In this document: positions 54,214-63,918 of the stretch, in pieces
How the letters are laid out: the number at the start of each line of letters is the position of its first letter
Position numbering within the stretch: the stretch's first letter is position 1
Source of the DNA: G965247265 sp965247265
GTDB lineage: Bacteria > Pseudomonadota > Gammaproteobacteria > UBA4575
Direction of reading: 5' to 3'
Assembly: GCA_965247265.1 (NCBI GenBank)
Contig: OZ252002.1
Location: 434,001-498,000 of the forward strand
DNA: 64,000 nucleotides
The notes under the pieces: model-generated
What the model saw: only the letters and a program-made list of their open reading frames with translations
Databases searched by the model: none
What the model was told of the DNA's origin: nothing
Made by a program: the position numbers and the translations under genes

Positions 54214-56175
54214 TTAAATTTTATCCATTTGCTCTAGTAAAATGCCTCCTGGCCCTTGCAATGATGCGCGCCAGTATGGCGCTATATATAGGGTTGCCTC
54301 TTTTTCGACAATGATGGCGGGTCCTATAAGTTCTTGTTTTTCACGCATTTCTATTCGTTTATACACTGGAACTTGTCGGTTAAGTTCATATACAGTTACA
54401 TTTTCTACTGCCGATCCTGATTTGTCTCGATATGCTGGGGAAGGCGGTATCACGGCTGATTGACCACTTGCGGTAAGTCGAACATTAACCAGTTCAACAG
54501 GCATATTTAAGACATATCCATAACGACGTTGATGTTGCTGGTGAAATTCATCAATACATGTTTTGATATCGAGCCACGAAAGTTTTAAGGCAGAAGACTG
54601 CCCGTGATAGCGCAACTCTATTTCTCGTTTAAATTTTAATGCTGTTGTTTCCTCATTTTTTAAATCACTGCAAATTTTTTCCTTGAGTTGCGAAAAAATA
54701 TTTTCAATTTCAGTATTTTCACAATCATCCAGTAACATGAGATGTGTTTGCGAAATTTCTTTCCCTGGTGGTGCAATCAGTAACCCAAGCGCAGATAGAA
54801 CGCCTGCATGTTCCGGAACCAACGCATAGCGCATATTAAGCGCAGTTGCCAAATCACACACGTGCAACCCACCCGCTCCTCCAAAACTTACCAGTGTAAA
54901 ATTTTTTGGATCATGCCCGCGGTGTACAGACATCACACGCAACGCTTGTACCATTTGCTCACTAGCAATGCGCACAATACCTTGTGCACATGCTTTAAGT
55001 TCTAATTTTAATTGACTAGCAATATTTTCTACTGCGTTTACAGCAGCTTCGTAGTCGAGCGTTAAACTTCCTGCAAGTTTACAACGAGTTGGTAAACGTC
55101 CTAGCACAACGTGTGCATCTGTAACGGTCGCCAACGCTCCACCTTGACCATAACATGCAGGTCCTGGTTCAGCCCCTGCTGATTCTGGCCCAACCTGCAG
55201 TAAGCCGCCTTCATCTATCCACGCAATAGAACCGCCTCCAGCGCCAATGGTGTGGATGTCCAGCATAGGTACTGCAATAGGTAAGTCTGCAATTTTTGCA
55301 CTATTAGTTAATTTAAAGTCTTTGTTAATGATGGATACATCCGTTGATGTCCCTCCCATATCAAACGTAAGTAACTGAGTATGCCCAATATTTTTACCGG
55401 CATGCATGCTCCCCCACAAGCCGCCCGCTGGCCCTGATAACAATAACCGTACTGCATTATTTTGCGCGGCTCTTGCGCTAATAGTTAGGCCATGACTTTG
55501 CATTACTGATATTTGAGCTGCAGGTAATTGCTTACGCAAGTTTGACAAGTAGCCGTGTATAACAGGCCCTAAGTAACTATTAAGCCAGGTAGCGAGTCCA
55601 CGTTCATATTCTTTATATTCTGCTAAAACCTCGGATGATATTGATACAAAAAATTGATTATTGAACCGATCACGAATCTCTCGCTCATAACGATCTTCTA
55701 CAAATGAAAACAACAAACATATTGCAATTGCCTCAACATCAAGTTGCTTAATCTTTGCGGTGAGATCGTCAAGTTCATCGACTAATAACGGTTGTAATGT
55801 TTGGCCTTGAGCATTAATTCTTCCACCCACCTCAAAACATAACGTTGAATCAATAATTGATCGCCCTTTTTTAGGTGTAAGATTGTATAATTCACGGCGC
55901 GTTTGACGACCAATTAACAAAAGATCTTTAAAACCATGATTGGTAATAAAAACAGTGCGGGCGCCTTTGCCTTCTAAAAGTGCATTAGTTGCCACCGTTG
56001 TTCCATGTACAATATGCAAATCATTACTATCTATCCTCAATGCAGTGATACCATTAAGTATGGCGCGCTCAGGTGCGCTAGGGGTTGATAATTCCTTATG
56101 TACGCGCAAATAATGCCCATCATAATAAACAAAATCTGTAAATGTCCCGCCGGTGTCTATTCCAAGAATTTGCAT
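54214..56175 (-). CDS. HyuA-type hydantoinase/oxoprolinase subunit
   Basis: The 653-residue product is HyuA-like: GIDTGGTFTDFVYYDG at the N-terminus, DLHIVHGTTVATNALLEGKGARTVFITN, LLSGPAGGLWG and FDMGGTSTDVSI. GAGGGSIAWIDEGGLLQVGPESAGAEPGPACYGQGG follows, with the C-terminal domain after it. The family hydrolyses hydantoins or 5-oxoproline with ATP, normally with a HyuB partner. No HyuB gene is adjacent: the next gene on this strand is the desaturase. With gshA and ggt in the window a glutathione-cycle oxoprolinase role is possible but unproven. Confidence 0.87.
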   Translation of the reverse strand: MQILGIDTGGTFTDFVYYDGHYLRVHKELSTPSAPERAILNGITALRIDSNDLHIVHGTTVATNALLEGKGARTVFITNHGFKDLLLIGRQTRRELYNLTPKKGRSIIDSTLCFEVGGRINAQGQTLQPLLVDELDDLTAKIKQLDVEAIAICLLFSFVEDRYEREIRDRFNNQFFVSISSEVLAEYKEYERGLATWLNSYLGPVIHGYLSNLRKQLPAAQISVMQSHGLTISARAAQNNAVRLLLSGPAGGLWGSMHAGKNIGHTQLLTFDMGGTSTDVSIINKDFKLTNSAKIADLPIAVPMLDIHTIGAGGGSIAWIDEGGLLQVGPESAGAEPGPACYGQGGALATVTDAHVVLGRLPTRCKLAGSLTLDYEAAVNAVENIASQLKLELKACAQGIVRIASEQMVQALRVMSVHRGHDPKNFTLVSFGGAGGLHVCDLATALNMRYALVPEHAGVLSALGLLIAPPGKEISQTHLMLLDDCENTEIENIFSQLKEKICSDLKNEETTALKFKREIELRYHGQSSALKLSWLDIKTCIDEFHQQHQRRYGYVLNMPVELVNVRLTASGQSAVIPPSPAYRDKSGSAVENVTVYELNRQVPVYKRIEMREKQELIGPAIIVEKEATLYIAPYWRASLQGPGGILLEQMDKI

Positions 56176-56204
56176 TGTAATATTGTAGTGAAAAGACTTA
56201 TCTA

Positions 56205-57149
56205 ATGACGCAAGAAATTTTATTATCCGTAGAAAATCTTTCGCGTAGCTTCGATAATCATACGGTTATTCATAATCTAAGTTTTAAAATTCATCGAGGT
56301 GAGGTGGTCGCTTTGCTCGGCACCAATGGTGCCGGTAAGTCTACAGCCTTAAATGTAATTACAGGTAACTTAAATCCTGATGCCGGTAATGTGCAAATCT
56401 GTAATATTGATATTTTCACAAAACCAAAGCAGGCAAAAAATAATTTAGGTTATTTGCCAGATACCCCTCCCCTGTATAGAGAATTAAATGTACATGAGTT
56501 CTTGGAATTTGCTGCGCGCTTACATGGTATAGAACGAAAATTAGTTAAACAAAGTATAGAAGAGGTCGTTGATACATGCGGATTACAATCTGTACAACAT
56601 AAGCTTATTTCTAATTTATCTAAAGGGTATCAACAACGTGTAGGCATTGCGCAAGCCGTAATCCATCATCCTGCACTGGTGATATTAGACGAACCTACAA
56701 TTGGTTTAGATCCGGTACAAATGCAAGATATTCGAACCTTATTACATAAGCTTTCCGGTGATCACAGTGTGTTGCTTTCTACGCATATGCTGTCTGAAGC
56801 AGAGTCAACTTGTGATCGCGTGTTAATCATAAACAAAGGTGAGCTTTTACTTGATCAAGCTTTACAAGATTTAAATAAAAATCCTAGGAAACGTGTGAAA
56901 CTGCGCTTTCGCAACAATCCAACCGTTGAAGACCTCAATTCAATCGCAGGTTGTGAATCTGTAAGTTGTTCTCAATATGGAAATTTCGTATGTCGTTATA
57001 ACAATACCAATTTTATACAACACGTTCAAACCATGGCTTTACGAAGCAATTGGCAGTTAGATGAAATTGTGCCGGTTGCCAGCACTTTAGAACAAGTATT
57101 TTTAGATCTTGTTGTACGCGATTCAACCACAGAAAATACATCTTTATAA
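56205..57149 (+). CDS. ABC transporter ATPase (GldA-like)
   Basis: The 314-residue product has Walker A LLGTNGAGKST, signature LSKGYQQRVGIAQA, Walker B LVILDEPTIGLDP and the H-loop STHM. A C-terminal extension of about 90 residues is present as in GldA-type ATPases. It is followed by permease and GldG-like genes at 1 and 14 bases spacing, so a three-gene operon. In gliding Bacteroidetes this group is called GldAFG; in proteobacteria the substrate is unknown. Confidence 0.88.
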   Translation: MTQEILLSVENLSRSFDNHTVIHNLSFKIHRGEVVALLGTNGAGKSTALNVITGNLNPDAGNVQICNIDIFTKPKQAKNNLGYLPDTPPLYRELNVHEFLEFAARLHGIERKLVKQSIEEVVDTCGLQSVQHKLISNLSKGYQQRVGIAQAVIHHPALVILDEPTIGLDPVQMQDIRTLLHKLSGDHSVLLSTHMLSEAESTCDRVLIINKGELLLDQALQDLNKNPRKRVKLRFRNNPTVEDLNSIAGCESVSCSQYGNFVCRYNNTNFIQHVQTMALRSNWQLDEIVPVASTLEQVFLDLVVRDSTTENTSL

Positions 57150-57150
57150 A

Positions 57151-57903
57151 ATGATCTGTCTCATCACTCGTAATGAATTTAAACGCGTATGGTATTCGCC
57201 TATAGCATGGATACTATTTGCCGTTGCGCTGTTTGTGCTTGGCTTGCTGCTACTTATTTTACTCAGTAATTTTTATAGTGAAATTCAAGCTAAACTTGTG
57301 CATTTGGAACGCGCACCTGGATTAACAGATCTTGTTATTGCCCCCTATTTATTTTGGGTGGGTATTATTGGTGCATTAATTGTCCCATTGTTTGCAGTAC
57401 GCAGCTGCACCGAAGAACGCTATCGCGGTGCCAATTTATTGTTAAGCAGCGCCCCCATCAGTACATTACAAATAGTTTTGGGCATATACTCTTCGCTTGT
57501 ACTATTAACCTTAATTTATACATTTATATGCAGTTTATTTGCACTTGTGCTTGGTTACTTCACATCCATTGATTATGGGAAAATTGCAGCTGCCTGTTTA
57601 GGGGTATTCTTATTCATTGGTTCCTTCAATGCAGCTGCATTGTATTTAGCGAGCCTTACACGAACACCCATTGTTGCAACAGCAGCAATACTAGGACTAC
57701 TACTCGTCTTTGTGATGTTGTACATGTCAGGATCAGCAACCGCGAGTAGCAGTAAATTATTCTTATACTTATCAAATATCCCGCACTTTGCTGGATTAAT
57801 TTCTGGATCTGTAGATACGACTGATATCACTTATTTTATTTTATTCGTGGTTTTATTTCTCAGTTTAAGTGTTCGAAAACTTTACCAAAAAAACTCGTTG
57901 TAA
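57151..57903 (+). CDS. ABC-2-type permease (GldF-like)
   Basis: About 250 residues with six predicted membrane helices. The N-terminal MICLITRNEFKRVWYSPIAWI is typical of GldF-like permeases, with IAPYLFWVGIIGALIVPLFAVRSCTEERYRGANLLLSSAP following. The start ATG 57151, one base after the ATPase stop, is preferred over an upstream TTG inside that gene. Confidence 0.85.
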   Translation: MICLITRNEFKRVWYSPIAWILFAVALFVLGLLLLILLSNFYSEIQAKLVHLERAPGLTDLVIAPYLFWVGIIGALIVPLFAVRSCTEERYRGANLLLSSAPISTLQIVLGIYSSLVLLTLIYTFICSLFALVLGYFTSIDYGKIAAACLGVFLFIGSFNAAALYLASLTRTPIVATAAILGLLLVFVMLYMSGSATASSSKLFLYLSNIPHFAGLISGSVDTTDITYFILFVVLFLSLSVRKLYQKNSL

Positions 57904-57917
57904 TTACCCATTAAACT

Positions 57918-59261
57918 GTGAAATTAAAATCAAAAATTTTAAGCTGGATAAGCATCTTGCTTTTGTTGCTTGGTATAGGAGCATGCGCCTGGTTAACACA
58001 ACAATATCATTGGGTATTTGATTGGACGCGTGATAATCGCAATACGCTTACGGAAACGAGTCGTTCAGTCCTAGAGCATGTTGATCAGACTTTGCATTTG
58101 ACAATACTTGCACGTAACTCAGCAACGGAACGACAACAATTTCAACGCTTAATAGATAAATATAAAAAGTTTAAAACAGGAATTGAATTAAAATTTTTAG
58201 ATTCCGACACAGAACTTGACCAAGCAAATAAATTACATCTTTATAATGCTGGCCAACTGCGTATTGATTATAAAACTCAATATGAAATTGTAGATCGGAT
58301 CAGTGAACGTGAAATTTCAAATGCAATACAGCACTTAAGCCGTGACAAAAAATCCTGGGTAGTGTTTTTATCTGGGCATGGTGAGCGCGACCCTTTTAAT
58401 GAGGATAATCAAGGTTACAGTACATTAAAAGAAACACTTGAATCAGGCGGGGTTGAAGTTCAAAACATTAATTTATTAGAAACTACCACAATCCCAGATA
58501 ATATTTCGGTGTTGGTCTTGGCGGCTCCACAAGCTGAATTACTCGAAGGTGAAGAGAAATTAATCATCAATTTTATTGATCGCGGCGGAAACTTATTATG
58601 GATGCATGAACCAGGTCGTAATAAACAACTTACATTGCTTGCACAAAAGTTCGGGTTATCCTGGATTGATGGCACCATTATCGATGCAAATAAGCGACTG
58701 CGATCTATTTTAGGAATACAGCACCCTGCTGTTGTACCGGTAATCGAATATCAAGATCATGTCATTACAAAAAATTTAAATAGCCAAACCTTGTATCCGT
58801 TTGCAGTAGGGCTCGAAGTGGATCCAGAACCGGATTGGGTATTACAGCCACTATTTTACTCATTACCACGTGCGTGGTCCGAAACGAATCTTCTGTCAGG
58901 GGAAAATGTTGTATTCAACAGCGATGAAGGTGACACAGCCGGCCCATTATTGATGGCCACCGCTTTGGTGCGTATCAATAAAGATAAAGCTATACAACGC
59001 ATTATAATTATTGGTGATAGTGATTTTATGGCGAATAGCTATATTGGTCATGGCGAAAATCTCTCATTAAGTGTAAGTGTATTACACTGGCTCGCCAATG
59101 AAGATGAGCGTATTTCATTAATGCCCTATCAGCCCCCTGATATTGCCATTGAATTTAGCAATGCTGCAATTGCTAGTCTGGCAAGTGGCTATTTGTTAGT
59201 GGTGCCTCTTGGTGTAATGTTGATTGGCGTGTTTATTGGAATGCGCAGACGTAAAGCATAA
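57918..59261 (+). CDS. GldG-like ABC system accessory protein
   Basis: The 447-residue product has an N-terminal membrane helix (about 8-27) and a large extracytoplasmic region with WTRDNRNTLTETSRSVLEHVDQTLHLTILA and the GldG/IFT52-like segment VVFLSGHGERDPF. IINFIDRGGNLLWMHEPG and IIIGDSDFMANSYIG follow, with a C-terminal membrane helix ending GMRRRKA. It completes the GldAFG-like transporter. Confidence 0.85.
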   Translation: MKLKSKILSWISILLLLLGIGACAWLTQQYHWVFDWTRDNRNTLTETSRSVLEHVDQTLHLTILARNSATERQQFQRLIDKYKKFKTGIELKFLDSDTELDQANKLHLYNAGQLRIDYKTQYEIVDRISEREISNAIQHLSRDKKSWVVFLSGHGERDPFNEDNQGYSTLKETLESGGVEVQNINLLETTTIPDNISVLVLAAPQAELLEGEEKLIINFIDRGGNLLWMHEPGRNKQLTLLAQKFGLSWIDGTIIDANKRLRSILGIQHPAVVPVIEYQDHVITKNLNSQTLYPFAVGLEVDPEPDWVLQPLFYSLPRAWSETNLLSGENVVFNSDEGDTAGPLLMATALVRINKDKAIQRIIIIGDSDFMANSYIGHGENLSLSVSVLHWLANEDERISLMPYQPPDIAIEFSNAAIASLASGYLLVVPLGVMLIGVFIGMRRRKA

Positions 59262-59317
59262 TTATAAAATTAATAACTTAGCTGGCGAGAACTGGAAAGG
59301 AACGTTACAGTTACATT

Positions 59318-60337
59318 ATGACTGCATCCACCTTAAAAAATGAAACGCAGATTGTTACACCCACACTGAACATCGTCATCAATGAGGAAATTACGCCTTT
59401 ACTATTGAGCCAACCATTATTGGCTTGCTTGTACTTTGGTGAAACTTTTGAAAAAGATTTAGATTGTTTAGCTGTACAAACAAATCTTGAAACATTGAGT
59501 TCAGCTAACTTCTCACAATATTGGCTTACGGAACATGAAGTTACGCAAGGGACATTTAAGAATGTGCACTATGCACAAAGCAAACATATGCTTTTTGGTC
59601 ATGTACAATTCCCTTCCATACAAGATAATAATTTTCAAGACGCCTGTGAGCAGTCCTATCAAGAAATATGTGAGTGTTTATATAATTCTGGTTGTAGCCA
59701 TTTGTTGCGTACCTGGAATTTTTTCCCCGATATAACAAAAGGCAGTACAGAAATTGCGACCGCAAATCGCTATGATTTATTTTGTCAATGTCGTTTGCAT
59801 GCTATACAGATTAGTGAGATTGATCATAACATTTACCCCGCTGCAACAGTTATCGGGAATCATAACGGTAGTTTACAAATCTATTTTTTAGCTAGCGACA
59901 CTTCAGGAATTGCGGTAGAAAATCCACGTCAAACTAGCGCTTATCATTACCCTGCGAGCGTCGCACATTCACAACCACTATTTTCACGCGGGCTTTTAAA
60001 ATTGTGGGGCAACAGAACTCATTTTTATGTGTCTGGCACCGCAAGCATTGTGGGCTTCAAAACCCTTCATGTTAATGATGTGGTCGCGCAATTAAACGAG
60101 GCAATTAATAATGTCGAAACCTTGGTTGCACATGCAAATGATCAGCACAACACCAAACTAAATTCTCAAGACGATCTGCTTTACATGAAAATATATATTC
60201 GGCGCAGGGAAGATGTTGCACAAATTAATCAGGTTTTAGCCGCTAGACTTTCAAGCCATACACCTCGCATTTTATTGCTGGGTGACATGTGTAGGAATGA
60301 TTTGTTGGTTGAAATCGAGGCTTTTTATCAAGCCTAA
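59318..60337 (+). CDS. FkbO/Hyg5-type chorismatase (XanB2-like)
   Basis: The 339-residue product resembles chorismatases: LFGHVQFP, NSGCSHLLRTWNFFPDI, the later NPRQTSAYHYPA region and LLKLWGNRTHFYVSGTASIVG. Family members hydrolyse chorismate to dihydroxycyclohexadienoate or to hydroxybenzoate plus pyruvate. In xanthomonads XanB2 supplies 3- and 4-hydroxybenzoate for pigment and ubiquinone. No ubiC appears in the window, so a quinone role is plausible. Which product is made cannot be read off with confidence. It is upstream of mutM by 14 bases. Confidence 0.78.
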   Translation: MTASTLKNETQIVTPTLNIVINEEITPLLLSQPLLACLYFGETFEKDLDCLAVQTNLETLSSANFSQYWLTEHEVTQGTFKNVHYAQSKHMLFGHVQFPSIQDNNFQDACEQSYQEICECLYNSGCSHLLRTWNFFPDITKGSTEIATANRYDLFCQCRLHAIQISEIDHNIYPAATVIGNHNGSLQIYFLASDTSGIAVENPRQTSAYHYPASVAHSQPLFSRGLLKLWGNRTHFYVSGTASIVGFKTLHVNDVVAQLNEAINNVETLVAHANDQHNTKLNSQDDLLYMKIYIRRREDVAQINQVLAARLSSHTPRILLLGDMCRNDLLVEIEAFYQA

Positions 60338-60351
60338 TTGCAACGCATGGC

Positions 60352-61164
60352 ATGCCTGAACTTCCCGAAGTAGAAACTACACTACGTGGCATAACACCAC
60401 ATATTAAAAATAAGAAAATTACAAACGTTGTTGTGCGTCAACGAAATTTGCGTTGGCCAATTCCTGCTAATTTAAACAAAACGTTAATAAACCAAAAAAT
60501 TAAAAACATTAAACGACGTGCAAAATATCTATTATTCAAAACTGATGCTGGCTATATAATTTTACACTTGGGTATGTCTGGTAGCCTACGCATTGTGCCA
60601 AGTGGCATTAACCACAATAAACACGATCATGTTGATATTATTTTTAACAAATATATTTTGAGATTCCATGATCCGCGACGTTTTGGTGCGCTGCTGTGGA
60701 CACGTAGAGATCCGTTAGAGCATAAACTTTTGAAGAACCTTGGAATTGAACCACTAGACAATCAATTCAATGGGAAGTATTTACACAAGCATGCTGTATC
60801 GAGAAAAGTTAATGTTAAAACTTTCATTATGAATAACCATATTGTAGTGGGCGTTGGCAACATATATGCTAGTGAAGCCCTATTCCTAAGTGGCATACAT
60901 CCTCAACGTTCTGCAGGCCGAATTTCATTAGCGCGTTATGAGGTGCTTGCTGATAATATAAAGATTGTGCTTACCAAAGCAATTAAACTCGGCGGCACCT
61001 CACTGAAAGATTTTGTGCGCGAAGACGGCAAGCCTGGCTATTTTGCTAATAAATTGAACGTCTATAATAAGAAAGGTGACCCCTGTCCAATTTGCAATTC
61101 CCCCATCAAATCTTGTGTGCTCGGTCAACGCAGTAGTTTCTATTGCACCCAGTGTCAGCACTAA
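60352..61164 (+). CDS. mutM: Formamidopyrimidine-DNA glycosylase
   Basis: The 270-residue product begins MPELPEVETTLRGI with catalytic Pro2 and Glu3. It contains RRAKYLLF, HLGMSGSLR and HDPRRFGALLWT, and GVGNIYASEALFLSGIHP. The C-terminal zinc finger is CPICNSPI..GQRSSFYCTQCQ with four cysteines. It removes 8-oxoguanine and ring-opened purines. Confidence 0.95.
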   Translation: MPELPEVETTLRGITPHIKNKKITNVVVRQRNLRWPIPANLNKTLINQKIKNIKRRAKYLLFKTDAGYIILHLGMSGSLRIVPSGINHNKHDHVDIIFNKYILRFHDPRRFGALLWTRRDPLEHKLLKNLGIEPLDNQFNGKYLHKHAVSRKVNVKTFIMNNHIVVGVGNIYASEALFLSGIHPQRSAGRISLARYEVLADNIKIVLTKAIKLGGTSLKDFVREDGKPGYFANKLNVYNKKGDPCPICNSPIKSCVLGQRSSFYCTQCQH

Positions 61165-61377
61165 ACATTTAGATTTATGACAATTTCATATAGAACACAA
61201 TATTCAAATCGTAAGTCTGTAGCTTAGCCTCTTAACCCTAGAATCGAGCCGACCATCTAGGCTGTAAGACGTTCATTGTGTGTTTTCATCCATGCGTCAA
61301 AAATAAGGTGTTTTGAAATTGTGATACGCGTCAAGATATATAACTAGAGTACACTAGCAAGGAAACATTATAGGATT

Positions 61378-61539
61378 ATGGGGATTTCGGATTTAGAGCG
61401 CTATTCGATCAGTAAAATTGGCGAAAATACGTTCACACTAACTGATACTGATACGCTGCAAACTTGGCAAATTGAAATACTAAGAAATTCAAGCCAAGAA
61501 GGTGATGATGAACAACTGAAACCCGATTGTATATCTTGA
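61378..61539 (+). CDS. Small ORF, 53 residues, unknown
   Basis: ATG 61378 to TGA 61537-61539 encodes MGISDLERYSISKIGENTF, a stretch with TDTDTLQTWQIEILRN and the acidic tail GDDEQLKPDCIS. AAGGAAAC about 14 bases upstream is a possible, distant ribosome binding site. It has a beta-strand-like pattern and no signal peptide. The 213 bases before it hold nothing I recognise. Past the TGA the frame continues QGCNFKPPTARF to TAA at 61576. It could be a real small protein or chance. Confidence 0.4.
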   Translation: MGISDLERYSISKIGENTFTLTDTDTLQTWQIEILRNSSQEGDDEQLKPDCIS

Positions 61540-61574
61540 CAGGGTTGTAATTTTAAGCCTCCCACTGCTCGTTT

Positions 61575-62192
61575 CTAATCACTTCTCAACCAATAATTTA
61601 TTTTAATTTCTAAATCTTCATAGAGTGTGTGCCCGTTAGATAGCATAGAAATTTTTCCGCTTTTTATCCCTAACAATGTCGGATATCCGTTAACTCCTAG
61701 ATTGTGACAATATTCAAAATCTTGTTGTAATGATGCACGAGTTTGTGAAGAATCTACATCTTCAATAAATAATTCAATATTAACAGCGTAGTGTTTAGCT
61801 AACTCAATTAAATTGTTTTTATTTGTGACATCTACATTGTTTACATAGAAGCCCTCCTGAATTGTATTAAAATAATCCAATTCGTTTAATGCCTGTTGCC
61901 GTGAAAATGCCTTAATAGCGAGACAAGCTAAAGTAGTATTATAAACAAAGTTATTTTGCATGTTAAATTCAAACTCAAAAGGCCGTGAGGTAACAGCGTG
62001 TACTTTGTGCCACTGCCCTAAGACATAATTACGCAGCTTTTCATCCATAGGTTCTGTCGTATCAATTCGAAATGGCGCAAGCGCTAATCGAATTTCGATT
62101 TCGTTTGCAAATTTCTTTTTAATCTTTTGAATTACAGGCGCAATCCCCCAACACCATGAGCACATTGGGCTTGCAAAATAGACTACCTGCAT
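61575..62192 (-). CDS. DsbA-family oxidoreductase (FrnE/HCCA isomerase-like)
   Basis: The 205-residue product is a thioredoxin-fold DsbA-family protein with the active site SPMCSWCWGIAP (C11, C14), a helical insertion and the cis-proline loop NGYPTLLGI. It has no signal peptide, so it is cytosolic like FrnE or 2-hydroxychromene-2-carboxylate isomerase relatives. The substrate is unknown. It follows ggt on the same strand (26 bases). Confidence 0.85.
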   Translation of the reverse strand: MQVVYFASPMCSWCWGIAPVIQKIKKKFANEIEIRLALAPFRIDTTEPMDEKLRNYVLGQWHKVHAVTSRPFEFEFNMQNNFVYNTTLACLAIKAFSRQQALNELDYFNTIQEGFYVNNVDVTNKNNLIELAKHYAVNIELFIEDVDSSQTRASLQQDFEYCHNLGVNGYPTLLGIKSGKISMLSNGHTLYEDLEIKINYWLRSD

Positions 62193-62218
62193 AAATATAT
62201 TGCAAGCTTAAATTTTAG

Positions 62219-63904
62219 TTACTCGCCAACTTGTGCATGGCCAGTCCCACGTGGGTCACTTGCGGCAGTTACATGATTATTCTTTTGATTCCAAATGATT
62301 GCATGCATATTGCCATAATGACGGTTGAGCTCTTTTAGTTTATGACCCATTTTGTTAAGTGATGCCTGAATTGATTCATCCATGCCATCTAACTCGAATT
62401 GAATCTCATCGGGTACAAGCTGATGGTGAAAACGAGAAAGACTAACCATGCTATCAACATCTGCGCCGTCAATAAATGCTAAAGACGATAAAAGCACCAT
62501 AGAAATGATGCGGCTGCCTCCCGGTGTACCCAAAATTGCGATTCGATCTCCATCATTCAAAAATGTAGGTGTCATGCTGGACAGCATACGTTTTCCGGGT
62601 TGGATAGCATTGGAATCGCCTCCTATTAATCTCCATAAATTTAGATGCCCCGGCTTAGTAGAGAAGTCATCCATTTCATTATTTAGCAAAACACCTGTGC
62701 CTTTTGCTACAAACCCAGAGCCGAAGGGATAATTAATTGATAGTGTTGCCGCGACATAGTTTCCAGCTTGATCGATGACTGAAAAATGTGTTGTGTTTCT
62801 GCCCTTTTGCAGCGGTGATGGGTTATTTAAATACTCTTGGCTTGAAGTTGCATGTTGTAAACTAAAATTTGCAATCAACTCCTCTGCATAGCGCATCGAT
62901 AACAACTTTTCCACAGGGACATTGACATAGTCTGCATCGCCAAGAAATTGTGCGCGCTCAAAATATGCACGGCGCATTACTTCTACAATTAAATGTGTGC
63001 GCTCAACTTCATTTAAGTGACTTGAGTCAAACATCGATAACATATTCAGCATTTGCATAAGCACAACCCCGCCAGAGGATGGCAGCGCTGCGCTAATAAT
63101 ATTTACATTTTTATATTTACCGGTAATTGGTAACCGCTCTTTAACCTCATATTGGTGCAAATCTCGTAACTGCCAATTGCCACCAGCTTCTTGCACACCT
63201 TTAACTAATAGCTCTGCAACGTTGCCACGATAAAACCCGTCCTTTCCTTGATCTCGAATATGGCTCAAAACATCTGCAATATCTGGTTGCTTTAGAATAA
63301 AACCAGAATTAGGTACGTTGTCATTTTCTAAAAAAATTTCAGAGGCGTGTGATGAAGCTTGCAGCCTCTCAAGCACTGTTGTCGCATGTTTTTGATAGCG
63401 CTTTGTAATAGAAAATCCATTTCGTGCAATGTGAATAGCTGGACCAAGTGTTGTGCTTAATGGCAACTGACCAAAGTTTTCTGATAAATGCGCAATTGCG
63501 GCGGGCACGCCAGGTATGCCCGCAGCCAAAGGGCCTGTAACGGAACGATCGGTTGGATTTCCGTCTGAATCTAAATACATGTCTCGTGTGGCTGCAAGTG
63601 GGGCAGTCTCTCTTGCATCCAACATTATATCGGCATTATTTTCAGCAACGTGCAGCAACAAAAATCCACCACCACCTAATCCTGATGCATAGGGTTCGAC
63701 CACTGCTAACATTGATGTTACAGCGATGGCGGCATCAAAGGCATTACCACCTTGGGAAAGAATATCTATACCTGCTTGTGTAGCAAGTGGATGGGCACTG
63801 GCTACTGCATAATTGGGTGCTTGTTGCTCTGTTACAGAATCTTTAATATCCGCATCGCAAGCCACAAATAGCAATATGGCAGAAATAATCAACAAGCAAC
63901 GCAT
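62219..63904 (-). CDS. ggt: Gamma-glutamyltransferase, lipoprotein-type signal
   Basis: The 561-residue product has a lipoprotein-like signal (LLFVACDAD). The chain shows ASAHPLATQAGIDILSQGGNAFDAAIA and YASGLGGGGFLL. GRNTTHFSVID carries the autocatalytic threonine, and LNNEMDDFSTKPG and MLSSMTPTFL follow. It hydrolyses or transfers the gamma-glutamyl group of glutathione in the periplasm. With gshA in the window it supports active glutathione turnover. Confidence 0.93.
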   Translation of the reverse strand: MRCLLIISAILLFVACDADIKDSVTEQQAPNYAVASAHPLATQAGIDILSQGGNAFDAAIAVTSMLAVVEPYASGLGGGGFLLLHVAENNADIMLDARETAPLAATRDMYLDSDGNPTDRSVTGPLAAGIPGVPAAIAHLSENFGQLPLSTTLGPAIHIARNGFSITKRYQKHATTVLERLQASSHASEIFLENDNVPNSGFILKQPDIADVLSHIRDQGKDGFYRGNVAELLVKGVQEAGGNWQLRDLHQYEVKERLPITGKYKNVNIISAALPSSGGVVLMQMLNMLSMFDSSHLNEVERTHLIVEVMRRAYFERAQFLGDADYVNVPVEKLLSMRYAEELIANFSLQHATSSQEYLNNPSPLQKGRNTTHFSVIDQAGNYVAATLSINYPFGSGFVAKGTGVLLNNEMDDFSTKPGHLNLWRLIGGDSNAIQPGKRMLSSMTPTFLNDGDRIAILGTPGGSRIISMVLLSSLAFIDGADVDSMVSLSRFHHQLVPDEIQFELDGMDESIQASLNKMGHKLKELNRHYGNMHAIIWNQKNNHVTAASDPRGTGHAQVGE

Positions 63905-63918
63905 GCTATGAAAATAAT

